Shown here: positions 1-5,173 of the stretch, piece after piece
Position numbering within the stretch: the stretch's first letter is position 1
How the letters are laid out: every line of letters starts with the position of its first letter
NCBI GenBank assembly: GCA_003164075.1
Contig: PLRZ01000182.1
Coordinates: 28,114-35,354, forward strand
DNA length: 7,241 nt
Direction of reading: 5' to 3'
Source of the DNA: Bryobacterales bacterium
GTDB lineage: Bacteria; Acidobacteriota; Terriglobia; Bryobacterales; Bryobacteraceae
Translations under genes and position numbers: made by a program
Notes under the pieces: model-generated
Seen by the model: only the letters and a program-made list of their open reading frames with translations
What the model was told of the DNA's origin: nothing
Databases searched by the model: none

Positions 1-46
1 GTTCCTGCGCACGAGGACGAATCGGTAAGGCGGTTTACTCCTTCTT

Positions 47-69
47 AAAATTGCGCTCCCTGCAATTTT
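47..69. repeat. AT-rich perfect 8-bp inverted repeat
   Basis: AAAATTGC at 47-54 is the exact reverse complement of GCAATTTT at 62-69, with a 7-base loop. The stem is AT-rich and no long T run follows on either strand, so it is not a classical intrinsic terminator. It could be a weak hairpin or a binding site for a gene lying left of the window. Confidence 0.4.
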
Positions 70-647
70 GGGGCGCCGTTTTCTCCGGGGCGGGGCGGTT
101 TCAGGCTATGCACACGTGTCGCTCTCAGTGATCGGGAGTGGTTGGTTGGCAGGGGACTGCAACGCTCCGAAGGTAATGAGGTTGCCGTTCCAGGTGGCAC
201 TCGCGGCAACGGCTTGAAACATCCGTAGTTGTCGGCATTCACGTCGGCTGCTCGAATGCCCACCGCCGCGCACAGGAAACTCGGTGCTCTCCGGTTGCGG
301 CGGGTTGGATTATAGTGTCCCGGCGACGGGCAGGTTCTTTCTGCAGTCGCCAGCATGATGTTCATGATTATGCTGCCGTGTGTTTTTCGTTTGGCACATT
401 GACCACGTTGTTGAGTGCGGTGTTAGCGCCCGCAACCGGAATCGAGTTAACCCAAACCCACTTGACGACCCCTGGCGAGAACGATTCCCCAAAAGGTCGT
501 CATCATCTTGGAAATCTTTCAGATTTAGCGTCCATCTGGAAGGGATACGGCCAACGCTACGAACGCCCTTGAAATGTGATGCTTCCAGACGCAAAACGGC
601 ATGAGGCGCTCGCACCACGACGCCCCGAAGAATCTGTAAAATGACTT

Positions 648-653
648 GAGGGT
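648..653 (+). promoter_or_regulatory. Ribosome binding site deciding the start of the 661 gene
   Basis: GAGGGT lies 7 bases before a GTG at 661. The earlier in-frame TTG at 646 has no purine-rich site in front of it, and this motif falls inside the extra codons it would add. The GTG start is therefore preferred. Confidence 0.5.
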
Positions 654-660
654 GTTGGGC

Positions 661-1023
661 GTGGCTATCAGGCGTAAGAAATACTACGATTCGTATCGGT
701 ACTCGGTACCGATTCCAGCCGTTCTCGGCAAGCATGGAGCACTCTCTATTCGCATTCACCGGCAACCGGATGGGTGGAGATGGGAGTTAACAGACGACGA
801 TTTCCCTTTCAGTAGCGGCACGAAGATCGGACTGGAAGACGCTAAATCGGAAGCTCAATACAGTCTGAATAAATGGCTTGTTCAAAAGGGTGAACCTGAA
901 CACTTCTTCAGTCTCAATCCCGATTCGTGGTTTGGGGTAGAGGACGAGAAGAGACTTGGTGAACGTGTCCGGCAAACCAACATGGGAACCAAGGCGAAGT
1001 GGTTTGGGAGGAAATCAAAATGA
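661..1023 (+). CDS. Small hypothetical protein, about 120 aa, first gene of a small-gene trio
   Basis: I do not recognise this protein. Starting at GTG 661 it reads MAIRRKKYYDSYRY and ends in a lysine-rich tail (KAKWFGRKSK). There is no signal peptide or membrane segment, so it should be cytoplasmic. The middle (about residues 26-70) alternates short beta-like stretches around an Ile-Arg-Ile-His core and a Trp-Arg-Trp-Glu motif. A helix follows (LEDAKSEAQYSLNKWL). This layout resembles many small alpha/beta orphan proteins. The stop codon overlaps the ATG of the next gene (ATGA, 1020-1023), so translation is probably coupled. GC is low for this window: a hand count of 841-900 gave 24 of 60. 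A longer version from TTG 646 is possible. That it is a real gene is supported by the coupling and the ribosome binding site rather than by homology. Confidence 0.6.
   Translation: MAIRRKKYYDSYRYSVPIPAVLGKHGALSIRIHRQPDGWRWELTDDDFPFSSGTKIGLEDAKSEAQYSLNKWLVQKGEPEHFFSLNPDSWFGVEDEKRLGERVRQTNMGTKAKWFGRKSK
695..713. repeat. Perfect 8-bp inverted repeat inside the 661 gene
   Basis: ATCGGTAC (695-702) and GTACCGAT (706-713) are exact reverse complements around a TCG loop. It lies about 12 codons into the gene. It may form a hairpin in the mRNA near the start, or be chance. Confidence 0.4.
1006..1011 (+). promoter_or_regulatory. Strong ribosome binding site for the 1020 gene
   Basis: GGGAGG lies 8 bases before ATG 1020, within the last codons of the preceding gene. 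It selects ATG 1020 over the in-frame GTG at 999. Confidence 0.7.
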
Positions 1024-1460
1024 GAATACATCGCCTGTGGGCGATCTTTATCGTCATCGCTTGTGGAGTCCAGGCCCATGCACAGGATGAACGGCTACGT
1101 GATGGAAACTGGTGGAGAAGTATCACTGCTCCGTCGAAAGATGCCTACATGGTTGGCTTTTTTGATGGGATTATTTTGGGCGGGCAATTCTCGTGGTGGC
1201 ATCTTGTAGGAAAAGACGGAACACTAGACGCTCGTGAAGCTGACAGAACGAAAGATTCTTTTGATACTTACTACAAGATGCTGAAGGGCACTACGAATGA
1301 CCAATTTCGAGACGGACTGGACACGTTTTGTAGCGATTACAGGAACCGTCGAATCCCGATTGTACATGGGTTCTGGATAGTGCTCAACACCATTGCTGGT
1401 AAGCCGGAGAATGAACTTAACGTTATGATCGAAAATTTTAGAAAAAGTGCCGGACAATGA
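1020..1460 (+). CDS. Small secreted protein of unknown function, 146 aa
   Basis: The protein starts MRIHRLWAIFIVIACGVQAHAQ. It has a short basic N-terminus, a hydrophobic core (about residues 6-17) and an AHA-Q cleavage site after residue 21, a typical Sec signal peptide. There is no lipobox cysteine, so the mature part of about 125 aa should be periplasmic or released. The mature part opens with a Gly-Asn-Trp-Trp motif (residues 29-32), then Tyr-Met-Val-Gly-Phe-Phe-Asp-Gly (43-50), a Gly-Leu-Asp-x-Phe motif (99-103) and Ser-Asp-Tyr-Arg-Asn-Arg-Arg-Ile (105-112). I recall similar orphan secreted proteins with the DYRNRRI motif in acidobacteria, but no function is known to me. The start is set by a GGGAGG site and the ATGA overlap with the upstream gene. 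The overlap suggests the two proteins are made together, although one is cytoplasmic and one exported. Confidence 0.75.
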   Translation: MRIHRLWAIFIVIACGVQAHAQDERLRDGNWWRSITAPSKDAYMVGFFDGIILGGQFSWWHLVGKDGTLDAREADRTKDSFDTYYKMLKGTTNDQFRDGLDTFCSDYRNRRIPIVHGFWIVLNTIAGKPENELNVMIENFRKSAGQ

Positions 1461-1521
1461 AGACGGATATCATAAACTCAGCGACATGAACAGAACGCCA
1501 AAGTTGAGTTCCAGCACAAAC

Positions 1522-1527
1522 GGAAGG
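1522..1527 (+). promoter_or_regulatory. Ribosome binding site supporting a start at 1537
   Basis: GGAAGG lies 9 bases before ATG 1537. The alternative in-frame starts at GTG 1447 and ATG 1486 have no comparable site. Confidence 0.5.
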
Positions 1528-1536
1528 CGCAAGGCT

Positions 1537-1806
1537 ATGAAAAAGGTGGAAGATTACGTCCCCTTGATCGAAGATGGGATTCCCGTTCCTGAACGAATCC
1601 CAACTGTCTACACCAGAAAAATAGTCGCTGGAGAATTGATGCGGATCGGCGAACAGATAAGGCCGGGGCAAAGTGTGGTTCTGCCAGCGGGATCAATTGG
1701 AAAGTTCTGGAAAATAGTCAAATCTCGTGGGCTTCTGACTGTCTGCTTCATAGGGCAATCCGACACGGAGGCAAGAGTCTGGGTGATGGCACCGGGCCAG
1801 CTTTGA
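1537..1806 (+). CDS. Small phage-like protein, 89 aa (possible DUF7303 relative)
   Basis: From ATG 1537 the product begins MKKVEDYVPLIEDGIPVPER and ends RVWVMAPGQL. The Glu-Asp-Gly-Ile-Pro-Val-Pro opening, a central Gly-Gln-Ser-Val-Val-Leu-Pro-Ala stretch (residues 44-51) and an Arg-Val-Trp strand near the end match the general pattern of short phage and prophage proteins grouped as DUF7303, as I remember them. This is a memory-based resemblance, not a search. No signal peptide or membrane segment is present. Longer versions could begin at ATG 1486 (106 aa) or at GTG 1447, which overlaps the preceding gene. The ribosome binding site and the family-like N-terminus favour 1537. The gap to the previous stop is then 76 bases, so it could still share that transcript. 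Its GC (29 of 60 in 1561-1620) is lower than that of the genes to the right, consistent with transfer. Confidence 0.55.
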   Translation: MKKVEDYVPLIEDGIPVPERIPTVYTRKIVAGELMRIGEQIRPGQSVVLPAGSIGKFWKIVKSRGLLTVCFIGQSDTEARVWVMAPGQL

Positions 1807-2003
1807 GGTTTGTCCGCCAAGTTTCTGGAAGGCGATCCGGGAGAGGCAGCTGTCCCAAAAAGCAACGTCGGAAATGGTGTTTGCAACATTGATATGTCGT
1901 CTCGAAGAGCCACAAGAAGTCCGTCCCAATTCGATTTCATTTTCGTCCGGCGCGACCGGCAGGCAGAAGAACAGGCAGGTGAACGAGAACCCCCCGTGCG
2001 CCG

Positions 2004-2012
2004 TGATATACA
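2004..2012 (+). promoter_or_regulatory. Candidate extended -10 promoter element for the 2054 gene
   Basis: TGATATACA matches the extended -10 pattern (TG, one base, TATAAT-like box at 2007-2012). Transcription would begin near 2019, giving a leader of about 35 bases. No good -35 is visible 16-18 bases upstream, which is tolerable for an extended -10 site. Confidence 0.35.
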
Positions 2013-2017
2013 ATCCA

Positions 2018-2041
2018 ATTGGCCGGCACCCGATGGCCAAT
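2018..2041 (+). repeat. Inverted repeat directly before the ribosome binding site of the 2054 gene
   Basis: ATTGGCC (2018-2024) and GGCCAAT (2035-2041) are exact reverse complements with a 10-base loop. An overlapping palindrome CCAATTGG lies at 2015-2022. The right arm ends one base before the GAGAGG ribosome binding site at 2042-2047. The repeat could be an operator at the transcription start or a leader hairpin affecting translation, or it may be chance. Confidence 0.4.
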
Positions 2042-2047
2042 GAGAGG
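2042..2047 (+). promoter_or_regulatory. Ribosome binding site fixing the start at 2054
   Basis: GAGAGG lies 6 bases before ATG 2054. The open frame continues upstream to 1874, but the earlier ATGs at 1874 and 2033 lack such a site and would bury the twin-arginine signal. Confidence 0.65.
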
Positions 2048-2053
2048 CCCCAT

Positions 2054-3535
2054 ATGAAACGAAGAGACTTCATGCAAACTGCTGCCGCTGGCGCGTTCGC
2101 CACAGCGACGCCGGCCGCGCCCGCGCCGTCCAAAACGATCGGCCTGCAGGTGGACGCGGTCTCCTTTCTGGACGAAGGCGTCGAAAAGGCGCTCGACGAA
2201 TTTCAGCGCGACGCCTATGTCAACACGCTCTTTGTCGCCACGTTTACTTATGGGCGCGGTATCGCCGGCAGGCAGACGCCGGGCCAGCCCCTGCCCGATC
2301 ATGGCCGGCAGGAATATGACACCGCCGGCAACGCCAACGCATTCCACGGTGGCAGTTACACCCGCATCCACCCGCAGTATTATAAGGACACCGTCATCCA
2401 GGACTTTCGAGCGCCCGAGTTGGGCGACTACGACGTGCTGGAGGCCGTGATTCCAGCGGGCCGCCGGCGCGGCATGAAAACCATCTGCTGGTTTGAAGAC
2501 GTCTGGCGGCGCGATATCCCTAACATCGAGCAGGCCCAGGAGAAGCAATTCGACGGCGGTAATTCCACCAACTTATGCTTCAACAACCCCAATTACCGCA
2601 ACTGGCTGCTGGGCACGGTGGAAGACTACGCGCGCTCCTATGAGATCGACGGTATCATGTGGGGGTCGGAACGCCAGGGCGCGTTCGCGCAGGCCCTCGG
2701 CGCCGCTCATGAATCCGCGCCGCGCAATCCCGCCACCCTGGGCTGTTTCTGCCAGCACTGCGAGCGCAAAGCCAAAGACCGCGGCATCGACGTAGCGCGC
2801 GCCCGTGCCGGTTTCAAAGCTTTGGGCGATTTCACCACCGCGGCGCAACAGGGCAAGCGGCCAGTCGACGGGTATTACGTCGCGGTCTGGCGCCTGATGC
2901 TGCGCTATCCCGAGTTGTTGGCCTGGGAAATGCTGTGGACCGACAGCCTGCGCGAAACTTACTCCGCCATGTATAACAAGGTCAAGTCGGTGAAGCCTTC
3001 CATCGGCGTCGGCTGGCATATCTGGCACAATAACTCGTTCAGCCCGATTTATCGCGCCGAGCAGGACCTCTCGGAGCTGTCTCAGTACTCCGATTTCCTC
3101 AAAATGGTGATGTACCACAACTGCGGCGGCGAGCGGATGGCGACTTACATCGGCAGCGTGGGGCGCACGTTGTACGGCGACGTTCCTCACCAGGAACTGC
3201 TGGACTTCCACTACCGCGTGCTGGACTACAAGCAGGAGAAAAGCCTGGCTGAGATCCCTAAAGCCGGCTTTTCCGCCAACTATGTCTACGAAGAGGCGAA
3301 GCGCGCGCGCGAAGCCCTCAACGGCACGAAGACGCAGCTTTGGCCGGGGATCGATATCGACATCCCGACCGCCCTGACCAGCGCCCGCTGCACTCCCGAC
3401 GGCACCAGGGAAGCCGTGCTAGCCGCCTTCCGCGCCGGGTCGGACGGCGTGCTGCTTTCACGTAAGTATTCCGAAATGAAACTCGCTAATTTGCGGGGCG
3501 CGGGAGCGGCTATCCGGGAACTGGGCTTGGCGTAG
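2054..3535 (+). CDS. Tat-exported glycosidase-like barrel protein, 493 aa
   Basis: The N-terminus MKRRDFMQTAAAGAFATATP is a twin-arginine signal (Arg3-Arg4-Asp-Phe), so the protein should be exported folded. The rest reads like a (beta/alpha)8 barrel of the poorly described glycoside-hydrolase-like families common in acidobacteria, planctomycetes and verrucomicrobia. Visible landmarks are Gly-Met-Lys-Thr-Ile-Cys-Trp-Phe-Glu (140-148), Ile-Asp-Gly-Ile-Met-Trp-Gly-Ser-Glu-Arg (198-207, a strand-end motif where Glu206 is a candidate catalytic acid), and a CFCQHC motif (231-236) followed by a helix. Later come Gly-Val-Gly-Trp-His-Ile-Trp-His (318-325) and a C-terminal Gly-Val-Leu-Leu-Ser-Arg-Lys-Tyr-Ser-Glu (465-474), which fits the last barrel strand. 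The substrate is unknown; a plant or microbial polysaccharide is a guess. It stands alone on its strand, with its own likely leader, and its GC is high (38 of 60 in 2461-2520). The gene call is firm, the enzyme class moderate, and the specificity unknown. Confidence 0.85.
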   Translation: MKRRDFMQTAAAGAFATATPAAPAPSKTIGLQVDAVSFLDEGVEKALDEFQRDAYVNTLFVATFTYGRGIAGRQTPGQPLPDHGRQEYDTAGNANAFHGGSYTRIHPQYYKDTVIQDFRAPELGDYDVLEAVIPAGRRRGMKTICWFEDVWRRDIPNIEQAQEKQFDGGNSTNLCFNNPNYRNWLLGTVEDYARSYEIDGIMWGSERQGAFAQALGAAHESAPRNPATLGCFCQHCERKAKDRGIDVARARAGFKALGDFTTAAQQGKRPVDGYYVAVWRLMLRYPELLAWEMLWTDSLRETYSAMYNKVKSVKPSIGVGWHIWHNNSFSPIYRAEQDLSELSQYSDFLKMVMYHNCGGERMATYIGSVGRTLYGDVPHQELLDFHYRVLDYKQEKSLAEIPKAGFSANYVYEEAKRAREALNGTKTQLWPGIDIDIPTALTSARCTPDGTREAVLAAFRAGSDGVLLSRKYSEMKLANLRGAGAAIRELGLA

Positions 3536-3603
3536 GCCTTCACTAAGTACGTCCATTCAGAAATACGATGACGTATTGTTGCCTGAACGCTCCCTTACGG
3601 TCG

Positions 3604-3633
3604 CGGCTCGGAACGAGGTCGCATACCGAGCCG
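3604..3633. repeat. 8-bp inverted repeat, 14-base loop
   Basis: CGGCTCGG (3604-3611) pairs exactly with CCGAGCCG (3626-3633). The right arm runs directly into the first copy of the 12-base direct repeat at 3634. Confidence 0.6.
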
Positions 3634-3687
3634 GGCCCAGAGGGCATCGGCGTACTAAGGCAGGCGCTCAGGCTCCGATGATGTGGC

Positions 3688-3727
3688 GCAGACTCTCAGT
3701 CTGCCGCGTCGGCACTCTTGCCGGCGC
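3688..3727. repeat. Two adjacent tight hairpins
   Basis: GCAGACT-CTC-AGTCTGC (3688-3704) is a perfect 7-bp stem. One base later, 3706-3714 pairs with 3719-3727 as a 9-bp stem (one G-T pair) with a CTCT loop. Two hairpins back to back are typical of REP-type repeats. They could also act as a two-way barrier between the convergent genes, although no T-tract follows. Confidence 0.55.
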
Positions 3728-3856
3728 TTGGTTTGGGCACTCTGTCACAGTCGCGATGAGGGCCGAAGTGAGCGAAAAGCGTTCCGTGACGGCAGAAACG
3801 CAAGAGCGCCGAGATGAGTCGCTGGCCCAGAGGGCGCCCCGCAGGCAGCAGCGGCC

Positions 3857-4174
3857 TCATGCGCCGGGCGTTTGACTTCTGTGGCGTGCTTCAGCAAGCT
3901 TTGCGTAGAGCATTGGATTGTTTCTCCGAGCCTCCTGACGCAGCGTCTCGAACTCGCGACGGCCTTCGCTCAGATAGCGGTCCACAAGGTCCCGATTCGC
4001 CACATAAAAAGTCAGGGCGCCGAAGATCTGCTCAAGCTCCAATGCCGGGAAGGACTCGGCAATTCCCTCAGGAGATTCTCCCCTCAGAAACGCGTGGACT
4101 ACCGAGTCCAGAGAGATGCGGGTGCCTTCGATAAAGTAGCCCCCATTTCGGTACTCGACGTAATCCTTAGCCAT
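3857..4174 (-). CDS. DUF433 family antitoxin-like protein, 105 aa
   Basis: The product begins MAKDYVEYRNGGYFIEGTRI and carries the DUF433 hallmarks. These are a Gly-Tyr-Phe-Ile-Glu-Gly-Thr-Arg-Ile-Ser strand (residues 12-21), a Val-Val-His-Ala-Phe helix with Gly-Glu-Ser-Pro-Glu-Gly-Ile-Ala (25-39), and the helix pair Phe-Pro-Ala-Leu-Glu-Leu-Glu-Gln-Ile (42-50), which together form a small helix-turn-helix. The rest is a charged helical tail. Family members are often antitoxins paired with a PIN-like (DUF5615) toxin encoded just downstream and may regulate their own operon. Here the gene starts 3 bases after the hemH stop, so it is probably co-transcribed with hemH. Only 321 repeat-rich bases follow before a convergent gene, with no toxin frame. 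It is therefore either an orphan antitoxin or a DNA-binding protein with another role. Length is near the family norm with a longer tail. Confidence 0.8.
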   Translation of the reverse strand: MAKDYVEYRNGGYFIEGTRISLDSVVHAFLRGESPEGIAESFPALELEQIFGALTFYVANRDLVDRYLSEGRREFETLRQEARRNNPMLYAKLAEARHRSQTPGA

Positions 4175-4177
4175 GGC

Positions 4178-5137
4178 CTACCCCAAACTCCTTCTCACCA
4201 ACCCCGCCAGCGCCGCGATAAAGCGTGGCGAGTCGTTCAACCCCGGCGCCATGCGGAAGTCCTCGATCCCCAATCCGCGCGCCTGCTCGCGATGCTCGAT
4301 AGCGATCTCGTGCAGCGTCTCCACGTGGTCCGACACAAACGAAATCGGCACCACCACCACGTGCTTCCGATTCTCCGCCGCCAGACGCTTGATCGTTTCG
4401 TGCATCGAAGGCCGCAGCCACTTCGACGCGCCCACCTTGCTCTGATAGCACACGCACTTTCGCCCCGGCCATCCGCCGCGCTGCCACACCAGCTCCGCGG
4501 TGCGCTCGATCTGCCGCTGATACGGATCGCCCCGTTCCACCACCGCCACCGGCAGGCTGTGCGCGCTGAAGACGAAATCCGCGCCGGCCAAATCCTCCAT
4601 CCCGGCAACCGTACCGTTGACCGTGTCGACCACCGCGTCCAGATACGCGGCGTCCTGGTGAAATTCTTCGATCGCGCGAACGCGCGGCGCCCATCCATTG
4701 GGATGGAATCTCCGCCGCCACTCGTTCAGACTGCTCCCCGTGGTGGTCTTGGAATACTGCGGATACATCGGCAGCAGCACCACTTCGTCCGGCCGATGGC
4801 GCTCCAGCAGACCGATCGCTTCCTCGGTGAACGGATGCCAGTAGCGCATCGCCACCACCACACGGGCGTCGTGATCCACGCGGAGCGCCGCTTCCAGCGC
4901 GGCTGCCTGCCGCGTGGTATGCTCCAGGATCGGGCTCCGGCCGCCGATTTCCGCATAGTGGTGCTGCACGTGGCGCGCGCGCGTGACGGAAATCAGCTTG
5001 GCCAGCGGCTGCCGTGCAATGCGGGCGAAGGGAAAATCGATGATGTCGGGGTCGCAAAACAGGTTGTAGAGGAACGGTTCGATGTTTTCCAACGAATCCG
5101 GCCCGCCCAATTGGAACAGCACCACCCCGAGTTTCAA
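4178..5137 (-). CDS. hemH: Ferrochelatase
   Basis: This enzyme inserts ferrous iron into a porphyrin at the end of haem synthesis. Which porphyrin (protoporphyrin IX or coproporphyrin III) cannot be told from sequence by eye. From TTG 5137 the product is 319 aa, usual for bacterial ferrochelatases, and starts MKLGVVLFQLGGPDS. Further family landmarks are Pro-Phe-Leu-Tyr-Asn-Leu-Phe (21-27), Met-Arg-Tyr-Trp-His-Pro-Phe (97-103) and Leu-Pro-Met-Tyr-Pro-Gln-Tyr-Ser (122-129). The signature FSAHSLP is followed by GDPY; His193 is the expected catalytic histidine. Gln-Ser-Lys-Val-Gly lies at 232-236. Ser-Asp-His-Val-Glu-Thr-Leu (269-275) contains Glu273, the second conserved active-site residue. 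No C-terminal transmembrane or iron-sulphur extension is present. An in-frame TTG at 5149 adds four residues, but the GGGAGGT site would then lie inside the gene, so 5137 is preferred. A DUF433 gene follows after 3 bases. Confidence 0.93.
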   Translation of the reverse strand: MKLGVVLFQLGGPDSLENIEPFLYNLFCDPDIIDFPFARIARQPLAKLISVTRARHVQHHYAEIGGRSPILEHTTRQAAALEAALRVDHDARVVVAMRYWHPFTEEAIGLLERHRPDEVVLLPMYPQYSKTTTGSSLNEWRRRFHPNGWAPRVRAIEEFHQDAAYLDAVVDTVNGTVAGMEDLAGADFVFSAHSLPVAVVERGDPYQRQIERTAELVWQRGGWPGRKCVCYQSKVGASKWLRPSMHETIKRLAAENRKHVVVVPISFVSDHVETLHEIAIEHREQARGLGIEDFRMAPGLNDSPRFIAALAGLVRRSLG

Positions 5138-5140
5138 AGC

Positions 5141-5147
5141 ACCTCCC
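5141..5147 (-). promoter_or_regulatory. Ribosome binding site of hemH
   Basis: On the minus strand this reads GGGAGGT, ending 3 bases before TTG 5137. The spacing is short (4 bases after GGAGG) but the match is strong. It argues against the earlier TTG at 5149, whose codons would include it. Confidence 0.5.
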
Positions 5148-5160
5148 AATCCGGTGAGTT

Positions 5161-5167
5161 TACACTA
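5161..5167. promoter_or_regulatory. Candidate shared divergent -10 element between hemH and the DUF5060 gene
   Basis: TACACTA reads as a -10-like box TACACT on the plus strand (5161-5166) and as TAGTGT on the minus strand (5162-5167). On the plus strand transcription would start at about the ATG (5174), giving a leaderless message; that gene indeed has no clear ribosome binding site. On the minus strand it would leave a leader of about 17 bases carrying the hemH ribosome binding site. No good -35 is visible for either direction, so this is tentative. Confidence 0.3.
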
Positions 5168-5173
5168 TTGAGT

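Larger units (their letters stand above)
1..660. other. Region without a supportable gene; short inverted repeats only
   Basis: No convincing gene is seen here. Open frames exist on both strands, but none has a ribosome binding site with a recognisable product, and their translations are rich in Pro, Arg and Ser, as chance frames often are. Short inverted repeats are present: AAAATTGC/GCAATTTT (47-54 and 62-69) and GTTGCCG/CGGCAAC (181-187 and 204-210). A TATAAT box can be read on the minus strand at 309-314, but no -35 and no gene follow it. A decayed gene cannot be excluded, because the left edge of the window cuts the context. Confidence 0.5.
3536..3856. repeat. Repeat-rich intergenic patch between convergent genes
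   Basis: No gene is supported in these 321 bases. The stretch holds a 12-base direct repeat GGCCCAGAGGGC (3634-3645 and 3824-3835) and a shorter direct repeat GGCACTCT (3711-3718 and 3736-3743). It also has several hairpins: AATACG/CGTATT (3562-3577), CGGCTCGG/CCGAGCCG (3604-3611 with 3626-3633), GCAGACT/AGTCTGC (3688-3704) and a 9-bp stem at 3706-3727. The sequence around CTCCCTTACGGTCGCGGCTC (3590-3609) resembles an interspersed repeat I remember from Solibacter genomes. It is probably a cluster of short non-coding genomic repeats, perhaps mobilised, sitting where two convergent genes end. No clear T-tract terminator is seen. Confidence 0.6.

Noticed and set aside
45..365. Minus-strand 106-aa frame at the left edge
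   Set aside because: Rich in Pro, Arg and Ser without pattern, and no matching family comes to mind. A TATAAT box at 309-314 on this strand lies inside the frame rather than in front of it.
425..450. tRNA 3' end-like sequence on the minus strand (CTCGATTCC followed by TTGCGGGCGCTA), as might mark an attachment site
   Set aside because: The 5' half of the T-stem does not pair, and no acceptor, D-arm or anticodon arm is found upstream, so it is not a tRNA and only weak evidence of an att remnant.
310..765. Minus-strand 151-aa frame over the left region
   Set aside because: It overlaps the start of the better supported 661 gene, shows no domain I recognise, and no ribosome binding site was identified for it. 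A decayed gene here cannot be fully excluded.
1839..1856. GGGA/TCCC repeat after the small-gene trio as a terminator
   Set aside because: The stem is only 4 bp, and on the plus strand it is followed by A residues rather than a T run.
1874..2053. N-terminal 60-residue extension of the Tat-exported protein
   Set aside because: It would bury the twin-arginine signal, and it lacks a ribosome binding site, whereas ATG 2054 has GAGAGG 6 bases upstream.
4167..5057. A 296-aa minus-strand frame overlapping hemH
   Set aside because: Same strand but another frame of hemH, rich in Gly, Ala and Arg. Ferrochelatase signatures are all in the other frame.
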